A DNA stretch of 64,000 bases from Saccharomycodes ludwigii. Lineage: Eukaryota > Ascomycota > Saccharomycetes > Saccharomycodales > Saccharomycodaceae. Within the stretch, counting starts at the first letter, position 1; each line of letters opens with the position of its first letter. The translations under genes and the position numbers were made by a program. Location: NCBI RefSeq assembly GCF_020623625.1, contig NC_060202.1:248001-312000 (forward strand), given 5' to 3'. The notes beneath the pieces were generated by a model, which worked only from the letters and a program-made list of their open reading frames with translations, had not been told where the DNA came from and made no database searches. Below are positions 56,162 to 64,000 of this stretch, piece by piece.

Positions 56162-57697
56162 TGCTAATTTTTATTTTTATTTGTATTTGTATTTGTTTTT
56201 TTATTTTTATTTTTATTTTTATTATTTGGTTTATAAATCTATATTAATACTCTATTAAAATGTAAAAAGGAATTGAAATGATTGTTAAATAAAAAAAAAA
56301 AAGTCTTTTTCTTTTTTAAATATTTCTATAGTTTATCAAACAACAGTGGTTATTACACTTTTTTTTATTCTTTTTTTCTCATAAGAAAACTTTTAACAAT
56401 TAGCCTCTTTATATATACATATATATATATAAACATATATAAACATATAATTAAAACAAAAACAATAAACAAACAATTAAATAAATAAAACAACAAAAAA
56501 AGAAGGAAAGAGAGAAAGTTGAATGATAAGCAAAATTAAGAGAATAAATCATTGAATTATTTTTTTGAAAGAGAAAGGACAATTTTTAATTTTTATAAAA
56601 TTTTATTAAAAAAAAAAAAAAAAAAAAAATTGTTGTTGTTGTTTTTTATTTTAGGAAAAAGAAAAACAAACAAATGCAAAAAAAGTATCCCTTAAGGGAG
56701 AACGAGAGCCGTAGAAGGAAAGAGATAGATGAAAAAAGCAAACCGATAAAATAAAAAAAAGTATAATGTAAATTTGACCAGCAAAAGCTTGTATAATACT
56801 GCACTTTTCTCGGTTTGTAAACGCCCCTTCTGTAATGGAGTTCTTTCCATTACTTCCCCCTCATTTTCTTACTACACCCATTTTCCTTTTTTTCTATTAT
56901 ATACTTTTAGGGAGGCTGACAGTGTGGAGAGGGGCGAGCGGAAACTCAACCAACAAAAACCGCAGAGTCCAAAGCCCAGAGCAATGCCGCGGCTAATTTC
57001 CCTTTTGGGTCATTTTGTAAATAATCAACGAAAATATTATATATATAATAAAAAAGAAACGAAAAAAAAAAAAAAATTACTGTACGGCTTTAATCTGGAT
57101 TTTATTATCTTTTCTTCCCACCTTTTCTTCTACCCCCCTCCTGCCCCTTTCCCCCCTCTCAACTTGCACTGCTAGTATAAACAACCATTCCACGGCTGTT
57201 TTCAACGTATCTAGACAATGGGCCCCATTTTTACTTAGTTAATGAGCAGAAAATGCATAGCCGTATAAAGTGATTCTGTTATTATTATCATTAACAAAAA
57301 GAGAGAAAGAAAGAAAGAAATATCGTTTTAACTCTCTCCCTAAAAAATTAAAAAAAGATAATTAATTATTGCTGTTTCAATGGAAAACAAAATAAATTAA
57401 AAAATAAATTAAAAGGTCTATGAAACAATTTAATATTATTATCATTATTGTTCTTATTAATATCAACTTCATAAACTAATACTTAGTACTATTATGAATG
57501 GTATTGAATTAATAGACTTCCGACTTCTTGTTTTATTTTATTTTTCTGTTTATTTAAAAGCAAATTTTTTTTTTTTTTTTTTCGGTTTTTTACACCTACT
57601 AATAATTTCGTCTTCAATTGCTTCTTCTTAGGAACATATCTCGTATAAATCAACCATATAACTATAAATAAACAAAACAAATATTACTGCCAAGACA
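56162..57697. other. Divergent promoter FHN1 / YGR130C with GC-rich centre
   Basis: No credible gene in 1.5 kb; a 133-codon frame at 56774-57175 is compositionally odd and unsupported. The middle (56820-57160) is GC-richer and holds five STRE-type pentamers: CCCCT at 56824, 57135, 57144 and 57153, and AGGGG at 56940. CCGCGG occurs near 56987. Flanks are T/A runs, with (TA)n near 56412-56430. Confidence 0.55.
56824..57157. promoter_or_regulatory. STRE-type cluster between two eisosome genes
   Basis: Five AGGGG/CCCCT cores lie within 334 bases, between FHN1/NCE102 and YGR130C. They could give shared Msn2/4 stress control. Some sit in a C/T-rich tract, so part of the match could come from composition. 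Confidence 0.4.
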
Positions 57698-60322
57698 ATG
57701 CCCTCCCTTTTCGACAGAATACCAAAGGATGAGAATGTGTCTGTTGGTAACAACCCATTAGAATATATTTTTGAAGAATCTAAAAGACAACAACAACAAG
57801 AGGAACAAAAACGCAATGCTCAAATTAATGATACTGATTTTTTATCTAATGTGGTCCATGTTGCTAATGGTGTGACTCCATTCAGACAAACTATTTCTGA
57901 AAAAGATAAGGAAAGAGCCATTGCTATTAAATTATCCAAATTACCCAATCAACTAGGTAATACCACTCCCGCTAAATTGGGCTACACAAAGACGAATCCA
58001 AAAAAAAGCAAGCGTATTGCCATTGGTCCATCTAATGCCACTCACTCCAACGTTCATTTGAAGAATTATTATCCTAAGGATATTAAGATTCCTCAAGAAC
58101 TTAGTGCAATGGACAACAAACAAAATGCTATTCTTCAAGAAATCAGCTTAAATGAGGACAAATTGAAATATTTAAATAGATCCCAAAAAGTTTTAGATGT
58201 TAGAAACATTGATAAAACTGTTACTTCCACTCAGTATGAGAAATATAATTTTGAGGATAAATTTAAATTGAAATTGAAATACATGGAAAAAAGAAGAAAG
58301 GAAAAGGAGGAGCTAAAACTCAAATCGGTTGAAAAGGAAAGTGTTGAAAAAGGGGAAAACGAAGGGGAAGAAAACGAAGGGAAGGAAAATGAAGAGGAAG
58401 AAGGAGAAAAGGAAGAAGAGGAAAATATCGCTCTTACGGGAGAGGAAGAAAAAGAGGGGATGAAAGACGGTAAGGAAATTCTACTAGAAGAAGAAAAAGA
58501 GGATAGAATTACACCACAAAAAGAGGAAGAAATAGAAACAGAAATCGAGAACAGCGAAATTTCTCCAGAGAAGGAAAATAAAGTTATTTCAGAAGCTGAG
58601 AATCAAGTTTTGCCAGAAAATGAACTTTCCACAACTCAAGAGAATTTTGAGTCTATTACTATCAATAGTGAGCCGGTTATTCTAGACAAAAAAACAAATA
58701 ATTCTTTACCACTAGAAGAACACGCTACAGTTGATGAACCTACAAAACAAGATGATTTACCAGATGAAAAATCCGGACAAGATGTTGCCGCTTCTCCACC
58801 ATCCTCTGTAGAAGATAATATTGATAACAGCTATAAATTTAAGTTGGAAGATGTGACTACATTATCCGATTTCCCCATTGTTACAGATTTTAATGCTGCT
58901 CCTCGTGTCAAGGTCACTAATATCAAAGCGCCAACCCAAAATGACACTTCTAATAGTATTTTTTCCATTTTTAGATTAAATAGACCACAGCCATTAAATA
59001 CTGCTAATATGACTGGCAGTAGCAAAATTACTGCTACTCCTAATAATCCAGAGTACATTGTTAAAACAGATAAGGGCTATATTTCAAAAGTAGTTTATGA
59101 TAAAATTAGGTTAGATATTGGGAGTAATAATAGAGAAATCAATAAATACTTGGATGATCAATCTATTAAATATGATAAAAAAAAATACTCGTATTCAAAA
59201 AAATTGACTAAACTAGATGGCAAATTGGCCAAACTTTCCAAGAAAATGGATAAATTAAAACAAGAAAATGACGAAGAGCTAAAAATTAGTGATTTTGCCC
59301 ATCAAAAGCATTTGCTTGATTTAAATTCCGCACACTTTGATACAAGACAAAAAATCTATGATGAAAATGATCTTTTAAAAGAGAAAAAAATTGCTGACGC
59401 GGAAAAAGTTAAGAGTGATCAGATTGAACTTAATAGGGAAATTGATGAAATTAAAAAACTGGAGTCTGCTTTAGAATCTAAACATACTGAATATGTCGAA
59501 ACTGTCAAAGATTTAAGTAATCAGCTAGATGAACATGTGGACAAATTGAATGCCTCAATTGATGAACAGAAAGAACTTTCAAAGCATATCAGTGAATTGA
59601 AAGCCAGCAAATCTGATTTAGTAGCTCAAATCAACTTGGCTGAACAAACGCACAAAGAGGCCACTAACAAGATCGCCAGCATTGACAACAAAGAATATTT
59701 ACCACAACTAACTGCTATTGATACAGAAATTAACAGTAAAATGGATGAACTTACTAGATTGAAAAAAGCAATCGCTGACGAAGTGGCTGCTTATAGGCTA
59801 CTTGAAAAAGACTTGGAAAATAAACGCATCGAAGAGGAGGCCAGATTAGCTAAAGAACGCGAAGAAATTGAAAAACTACACCAAGCTGAATTGATAAAAC
59901 AGAAAGAAGAGTATGCTCAAAAAGAGAAAGAAATGGAATCAGCTTATCAAAAACATTATGAAGAATTAAATGAAAAGCATAATTCTGAGGTTAATAACTT
60001 GAATGGTATTGTTCAGAATAAAGATGCTGCGTTATTAAAGGAGCAGGAAGAAAGGGAAAAAGTTGCCAGAGAAAAGGTTAGACTAGCTGGGCTGGTTGCT
60101 ATAAGAGATCAAGAAGATGCCAAACAAAAGGATTTATTATTAAAAACTGAGCATTTAGAAAAGGCTCGTAAGCAAGCTGAAGCACAGGCTGGTGCGGAAG
60201 AAGCTGTATTGAATAACAAGAATGATTCTGTTGATGTTCCTAGAATTGCACCAGATAACATTAACGAAAATGGGTCTATATATACCTATTATACGCAAGA
60301 AGAAATCAAGAGTTTAGAATAG
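57698..60322 (+). CDS. YGR130C-like eisosome coiled-coil protein
   Basis: The 874 residues (S. cerevisiae YGR130C has 816) have an N-terminal segment with short conserved words (NPLEYIFEESKRQQQQ; VTPFRQ; IPQELSAMDNKQNAILQEISLNEDKLKYL), a Glu-rich disordered middle (about 205-400), then TPNNPEYIVKTDKGYISKVVYDKI (about 447-470), the counterpart of TPENPELIVKTKEHGYLSKAVYDKI. A long coiled coil (about 490-850) contains the shared NKEYLPQLTAID word, and the end is YTYYTQEEIKSLE. In S. cerevisiae the protein is cytosolic-side eisosome-associated. It lies divergent from the FHN1/NCE102 gene, as in S. cerevisiae. Confidence 0.93.
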   Translation: MPSLFDRIPKDENVSVGNNPLEYIFEESKRQQQQEEQKRNAQINDTDFLSNVVHVANGVTPFRQTISEKDKERAIAIKLSKLPNQLGNTTPAKLGYTKTNPKKSKRIAIGPSNATHSNVHLKNYYPKDIKIPQELSAMDNKQNAILQEISLNEDKLKYLNRSQKVLDVRNIDKTVTSTQYEKYNFEDKFKLKLKYMEKRRKEKEELKLKSVEKESVEKGENEGEENEGKENEEEEGEKEEEENIALTGEEEKEGMKDGKEILLEEEKEDRITPQKEEEIETEIENSEISPEKENKVISEAENQVLPENELSTTQENFESITINSEPVILDKKTNNSLPLEEHATVDEPTKQDDLPDEKSGQDVAASPPSSVEDNIDNSYKFKLEDVTTLSDFPIVTDFNAAPRVKVTNIKAPTQNDTSNSIFSIFRLNRPQPLNTANMTGSSKITATPNNPEYIVKTDKGYISKVVYDKIRLDIGSNNREINKYLDDQSIKYDKKKYSYSKKLTKLDGKLAKLSKKMDKLKQENDEELKISDFAHQKHLLDLNSAHFDTRQKIYDENDLLKEKKIADAEKVKSDQIELNREIDEIKKLESALESKHTEYVETVKDLSNQLDEHVDKLNASIDEQKELSKHISELKASKSDLVAQINLAEQTHKEATNKIASIDNKEYLPQLTAIDTEINSKMDELTRLKKAIADEVAAYRLLEKDLENKRIEEEARLAKEREEIEKLHQAELIKQKEEYAQKEKEMESAYQKHYEELNEKHNSEVNNLNGIVQNKDAALLKEQEEREKVAREKVRLAGLVAIRDQEDAKQKDLLLKTEHLEKARKQAEAQAGAEEAVLNNKNDSVDVPRIAPDNINENGSIYTYYTQEEIKSLE

Positions 60323-60925
60323 AGACCAAGTGGAATATGTCTATTGGTCCAAGGCTGTGTATATTCTTTTATTTTTTTTTATTTTTCTTTTTCCTATTTA
60401 CTAGATTTTTTATTTTATTTTTTTTTAGTCAGTGTTAACATCCGGGATGAGAATTGATGGGAGGGGGGAGGAAAGAATACAGGTTGTTAGTATTAAATGG
60501 TTATTTGTTCTGTTGTAATTTTTTTTATTGAATATTATTTTTATTTTGTTTTTGTTATTTGAAATATAATTATTGTTGTTATATAAAAGAAGTATAGATA
60601 TTTATTTTATCATTTTATATATTTTTTCTTTTTCTTTTTGGAGCCAATATATATATATAAAAATAAAAATAAAAATAAAAATAAAAATAAAAATAAAAAG
60701 CGTCTTTTTGACCAAGTTTTCATTGCCCAAATAAAAATACCATGAAAAAAAAAAAAAAAAATGCCTTGATATTCTTTAAGTTGATATATCCCCTGTTTCT
60801 TTTTTTTAACTTCTTGTTTCTTAATTTCTTTCACTTGCTTATAACAAATAACTCTTTTTAAGTATAAAAATAGATACAGAAATAAAAAAAAAAAAAAAAA
60901 GTAAAGCAAAGACAAAAACAAAAAT
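60323..60925. other. YGR130C 3' region and YPR148C promoter
   Basis: No gene. (AAAAAT)7 hexanucleotide repeat at about 60656-60699 after (TA)n, A runs near 60744-60760 and 60884-60900, and a G-rich spot near 60461-60470. Confidence 0.55.
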
Positions 60926-62083
60926 ATGGCTGAAAAAGAAGAAATCAAAACTACCGAATCAACAGTATCACCAGTTAACACAAACAAACCAGAAAACAAA
61001 ACTTCCAACCAGGAACAGAAACCTAGTGTCACTCCTTCAAAAACAAAAACTACTAAAAACGGTGGTTGGAACTCTTTTTATAATTCTATTAATAATTTTA
61101 TAACCACCACAACGAGTACTATCCAAGAATCACTAGACGATGAGATCTTCAACAATTTGACGGTTAAAAAAAACTTGTTTTTAATCCAACAAACTCTAAG
61201 CTCCGATCCCAACTTTGAATTAAGCAAGTTGCCCAAATCCTATAAAATATTAGAGGCTAAATGTGATTGTATTGAAAAAACTATTAAAAGATTCAAGTTA
61301 GTTACTTCAACTTATGCTGTAGAAGGTTATGACTATCCACCTAATTTAACTGAAGGTATTAGTGGGTTATGGAACTCTAATACCAATACTACTGTTACCC
61401 AATCCACTGATAAAAAAGATACAGAAAACAATGAAAATGAGGGAATTTTACCAAGATCATTTGCAGCTGCATTACATAAGAGCTGTAAGGAATCTATTGC
61501 TATATTAAAACCAATTTGTGATGTAAGTGCAAGTGGTAAATCAAATGCTGAGGAAAATGAAGATTCTGGTTTGAAAGATTTAATTACAGTTTTTGAAACT
61601 CTTGGAACTTCTCAATTTCTAATGGACGAAGATAAAGCTATAATGGATAAATTAATGATTGATCAAATAAATAAAGGTTTAGATATGTTGGTGAATAAAA
61701 ATTTGAAGGAAATTCATAAATTGCGCAAACAAGTTGAGGACTCAAAGTTAACTTTCGATTCAATTAGATATGAATTAAAAGACAAAGATGTTAAAGAAAG
61801 TGATCCTGAGTACGTCAAAATGGAGAAATTAGAAGACGATTTTGTTACACATACTTCTGAAGCCGTTAACGTGATGAATGATTTTGTTGATGGCTTTGAT
61901 TTGATAAAATTATTGAAATTATTTAATGAATTTCAACTGGATTATCATAAAAAATGTGTCAAAGCTTTAGAGGCTTCAGAACAAGTTTTACAATCTATAA
62001 CAACGGAAGAAGAAGAAGAAGAAGAAGAAGAAGAAGAAGAAGAAGAAGAAGAAGAAGAAGAAGAAGAAGAAGAAGAGCACTAA
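60926..62083 (+). CDS. YPR148C-like BAR-type protein with a poly-glutamate tail
   Basis: The 385 residues (S. cerevisiae YPR148C has 435) show a disordered Lys/Thr/Asn N-terminus, NGGWNSFYNSINNFITTTTSTIQ (about 45-67, an amphipathic-helix candidate), and the family word TYAVEGYDYPPNLTEGISGLW (about 129-149). A long helical region (about 240-360) is consistent with a BAR/Gvp36-like fold. The protein ends in 24 glutamates and one histidine, encoded by an uninterrupted (GAA)23 GAG tract. Function is not known in detail; the S. cerevisiae protein has been linked to eisosomes and membranes. It lies tail to tail with SYF2, with 43 bases between stops. Confidence 0.9.
   Translation: MAEKEEIKTTESTVSPVNTNKPENKTSNQEQKPSVTPSKTKTTKNGGWNSFYNSINNFITTTTSTIQESLDDEIFNNLTVKKNLFLIQQTLSSDPNFELSKLPKSYKILEAKCDCIEKTIKRFKLVTSTYAVEGYDYPPNLTEGISGLWNSNTNTTVTQSTDKKDTENNENEGILPRSFAAALHKSCKESIAILKPICDVSASGKSNAEENEDSGLKDLITVFETLGTSQFLMDEDKAIMDKLMIDQINKGLDMLVNKNLKEIHKLRKQVEDSKLTFDSIRYELKDKDVKESDPEYVKMEKLEDDFVTHTSEAVNVMNDFVDGFDLIKLLKLFNEFQLDYHKKCVKALEASEQVLQSITTEEEEEEEEEEEEEEEEEEEEEEEEH
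62006..62077 (+). repeat. (GAA)23 GAG trinucleotide repeat at the C-terminus of YPR148C
   Basis: Perfect GAA units from 62006 to 62074 plus GAG give 24 glutamates directly before His and the stop. Pure codon repetition points to recent expansion and length instability. Confidence 0.95.
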
Positions 62084-62126
62084 CTTACTCATTTATTCTG
62101 TCCCTATTTATTAGTATTATAACTGT

Positions 62127-62750
62127 TTACGTATAATTTTTATACTCTCTATCTAACTTTTCATTAAATTGTTTATTCTTAATGTTGATGTACCCACCAT
62201 AATTTGTATTATTGTACTCTGTTTGTAAACTTCTAGCAATCTCTTTAGCTCTTTTATTGTATCTTTTTTTTGAACTTGTTATCAATCTGTTTGCCAAATC
62301 TTGAAGTTTTGCTCTATCATCATGTACCAAAATACCGCTCTCCGTGTATTCAATTGCACTATTTCCAGTCTTGGTTTTATCTAACATTGTTTTATCATTA
62401 TATGGTAGATCACTAATGTCTCTATCATATGTATTTTTTGCTAAAATATCATAGTTTTGATAGTTAACATTATTATCTACATCGCCTAATCCTTTTAACC
62501 TTTTATTTACTTTTAAGTTACTCTTGGTTTCCCAGTATTCATAGTCTCGTATTGTATAATAAAAAGCATTTTTACCCCCTTTTCCACGATTTTGTATATC
62601 ACTATTATCCTCAGAATTCATTCGTATTGGCTGGTTAAAAGTAATTTTATCGTTAATAAGTTTTTCTTCCTCTTTTCGCATGTTTAACCTAATATTGACA
62701 TGTCTTTTCTTCAATTCACGTAATTTGTCTCTATATTGTTTTGAGTTCAT
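62127..62750 (-). CDS. SYF2: NineTeen-complex splicing factor Syf2
   Basis: A non-snRNP splicing factor that acts in the Prp19-associated complex. The 207 residues (S. cerevisiae Syf2 has 215) show a basic helical N-terminus (KLRELKKRHVNIRLNMRKEEEKL), the conserved NVNYQNYDILAKNTYDRDISDLPYN region (about 94-118) and the C-terminal segment INIKNKQFNEKLDREYKNYT, typical of Syf2. It is divergent from UTP8, as YGR129W-YGR128C in S. cerevisiae. Confidence 0.92.
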   Translation of the reverse strand: MNSKQYRDKLRELKKRHVNIRLNMRKEEEKLINDKITFNQPIRMNSEDNSDIQNRGKGGKNAFYYTIRDYEYWETKSNLKVNKRLKGLGDVDNNVNYQNYDILAKNTYDRDISDLPYNDKTMLDKTKTGNSAIEYTESGILVHDDRAKLQDLANRLITSSKKRYNKRAKEIARSLQTEYNNTNYGGYINIKNKQFNEKLDREYKNYT

Positions 62751-63270
62751 TTTTGGATTATAAATACTATCACTTTTATATATATATATATAACCCTTTT
62801 CCTATTCAGTTGTTACGTAATTTAAACTGATTGTTGACAAATAAAAATAACGACAACTTTTTAGAAGAAGGACATTATTAATTTAAATATAGAATAAACC
62901 ATATGATTACAAAGTTATTAATTGTATGAACCTGATTTAAATTATTTACAATTATAGAATTCAGTTTATTGATTAAAATGTAAACTGCATATTTTTTATA
63001 ATCCGGGTACTTTTTTTTCTTAAGTAGTCGTTTCTTTTTTTTATTTTTTTTTTATTTTATTTTTTTTTTTAATTTTTTTTTTTTTAAAAGCAAAAAAATT
63101 TTTTTCCTTTTCTCAAATCACCTTTTGGCCATTTCAAAAGATAATGCCCAACTTGATACTTGTATATTCCAACTAACCATAGGAGATTATCACATTTCTG
63201 GTAACAACAAACAGTTAAAAAAAAAATAGAATATATATATATATATATATATATACAAATACATATATCT
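62751..63270. other. Divergent promoter SYF2 / UTP8
   Basis: No gene. The ATCCGGGTA motif lies at 63001-63009, almost equidistant (about 251 and 262 bases) from the two starts. An A7T7 run near 63091-63105 resembles the RRPE element of ribosome-biogenesis genes but sits in a homopolymer-rich zone. (TA)n at 63231-63255 directly precedes the UTP8 leader. Confidence 0.6.
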
Positions 63271-64000
63271 ATGACCTGCTCAATTTCGCAATCATTTAGG
63301 ATAGCTGCATTACCTAAAATAGCTTCCTTAAACAACTTTTCCAAACAAACTACATATTTGCAGTTGACAGAATCCTCTCCAGTCACTGAAAAGTCAAATT
63401 TTATAAATATTGGTATTAGTGGTTCATCTTTATCCCAGTTTATTATCAATCCCACCCCAAAATTAGTTTTCAATCATTCTATCCCTTCAACAAATACGGT
63501 TACTGCATTTGATGTCTTGGAAATAGAAGATCAGCCGGAACATGTAGATGAACAAACGGATGGTACGATCAATTCTAATGTATCAGCAAGAGAATACTGG
63601 GTTTATGGACTATTGGCCAATAATAAAGTGTCTACTTTGAACTTTTTCACACGTACTTTGAACAATAACAGTACTAGCGATGGAGTTGAACCGGATAGCA
63701 GTAACAATACTACTACCAAAGTTACCACCTTAAAGGTGGACAGTAAAATTGTGGATTTAAAAATTTTAAATAAAAATTCCACCATAATTTTGATCGTTTT
63801 TGATAATGGGTTAATTCAATTAAGAGATTTGAAAAATATACAAAAGATTGTATATTCTATTGATACTTTATATGAGTGTTTTAATTATTCCGCCTTTTTT
63901 GTGGAGAATGATAAGACTTACCTATTTACTTTATCCCGTTTGAAACCAGAAAAAAATAATAGCAGTAATACTGGTATTGTTTACAAGTTATTCAATATTG
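63271..64000 (+). CDS. UTP8: U3 snoRNP/SSU processome subunit Utp8 (partial, continues past the right edge)
   Basis: A t-UTP subunit for rDNA transcription and early 18S rRNA processing; also linked to tRNA export in S. cerevisiae. The frame is open from the ATG at 63271 to the window end (243 codons). The start SISQSFRIAALPKIASLNNFS mirrors SLSQPFRLAALPKIASLSNFS of S. cerevisiae Utp8, and INIGISGSSLSSQFIINPTPKLVF matches its ITLGISGSSISQYIINPTPKLTF. This is the beta-propeller N-terminal part. Confidence 0.96.
   Translation, partial: MTCSISQSFRIAALPKIASLNNFSKQTTYLQLTESSPVTEKSNFINIGISGSSLSQFIINPTPKLVFNHSIPSTNTVTAFDVLEIEDQPEHVDEQTDGTINSNVSAREYWVYGLLANNKVSTLNFFTRTLNNNSTSDGVEPDSSNNTTTKVTTLKVDSKIVDLKILNKNSTIILIVFDNGLIQLRDLKNIQKIVYSIDTLYECFNYSAFFVENDKTYLFTLSRLKPEKNNSSNTGIVYKLFNI

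Noticed and set aside
56774-57175. 133-codon plus-strand frame between FHN1 and YGR130C
   Set aside because: It has no recognisable domain, starts in promoter DNA and includes homopolymer-derived Lys and Pro runs.
61954-62136. Poly-arginine frame at the end of YPR148C
   Set aside because: A shifted reading of the (GAA)n tract, without its own start context or domain.

Overview
This window is a stretch of budding-yeast nuclear chromosome. It is AT-rich, with very long A/T homopolymers in almost every intergenic region, genes with almost no introns, and 23 protein genes that nearly all have recognisable Saccharomyces cerevisiae orthologues, plus one tRNA gene. The species was inferred, not identified. 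Single genes stand where S. cerevisiae keeps whole-genome-duplication (WGD) pairs (TPO2/TPO3, LSB1/PIN3, VPS62/TDA6, FHN1/NCE102). A CBF2 gene is present, which implies a CBF3/point-centromere lineage. This suggests a non-WGD yeast close to Saccharomycetaceae, and the low GC and roomy spacing would fit Saccharomycodaceae (for example Saccharomycodes).

Layout. 1-3174 (-): an acrB/NNF2-like membrane protein running off the left edge. 4536-5411 (+): CHO1, phosphatidylserine synthase. 5770-10666: KEX1 (-) and ARO8 (+) diverge. 10838-10908 (-): tRNA-Gly(GCC). Then on the minus strand come GPH1 (12436-15162), MCM6 (16804-19860), two tandem KRE6/SKN1-family genes (20804-22981 and 24405-26813), a SIS-domain sugar-phosphate isomerase-like gene (27623-28609), a VPS62/TDA6-family gene (29192-30586), CBF2 (31626-34715) and a TPO2/TPO3 polyamine transporter (36148-38109). 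After a 2.9 kb gene-poor gap come NCA2 (+), LSB1/PIN3 (-), an intron-containing MAY24/YPR153W orthologue (-), PRE9 (-), URN1 (+), CAF130 (-), SUE1 (+, reading frame interrupted in an A run), PHB1 (+), FHN1/NCE102 (-), YGR130C (+), YPR148C (+), SYF2 (-), and UTP8 (+) running off the right edge.

From VPS62 to UTP8 the order is an almost perfect interleave of two sister segments of S. cerevisiae, YGR128C-YGR143W and YPR148C-YPR160W, so the window resembles the pre-duplication ancestor. Exceptions are the inverted TPO gene, the absence of PEX4 and BTN2/CUR1 from their expected slots, the extra SIS gene, and MCM6 lying between KRE6 and GPH1 next to the KEX1-ARO8 block.

Functional threads: cell wall and eisosome/plasma membrane (two KRE6-like genes, FHN1, YGR130C, possibly YPR148C), secretory processing (KEX1), lipid and storage metabolism (CHO1, GPH1), chromosome replication and segregation (MCM6, CBF2), and mitochondria (PHB1, NCA2, SUE1). 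Several promoters carry the element expected for the gene: UAS-INO before CHO1, a Gcn4 site before ARO8, STREs before GPH1 and a PACE box before PRE9.

I found no intact mobile element, CRISPR array or convincing centromere. The best leads are the mosaic KRE6 pair, the SIS gene, the interrupted SUE1, URN1 without its WW domain, and the TPO-NCA2 gap, which holds an orphan PAC box.
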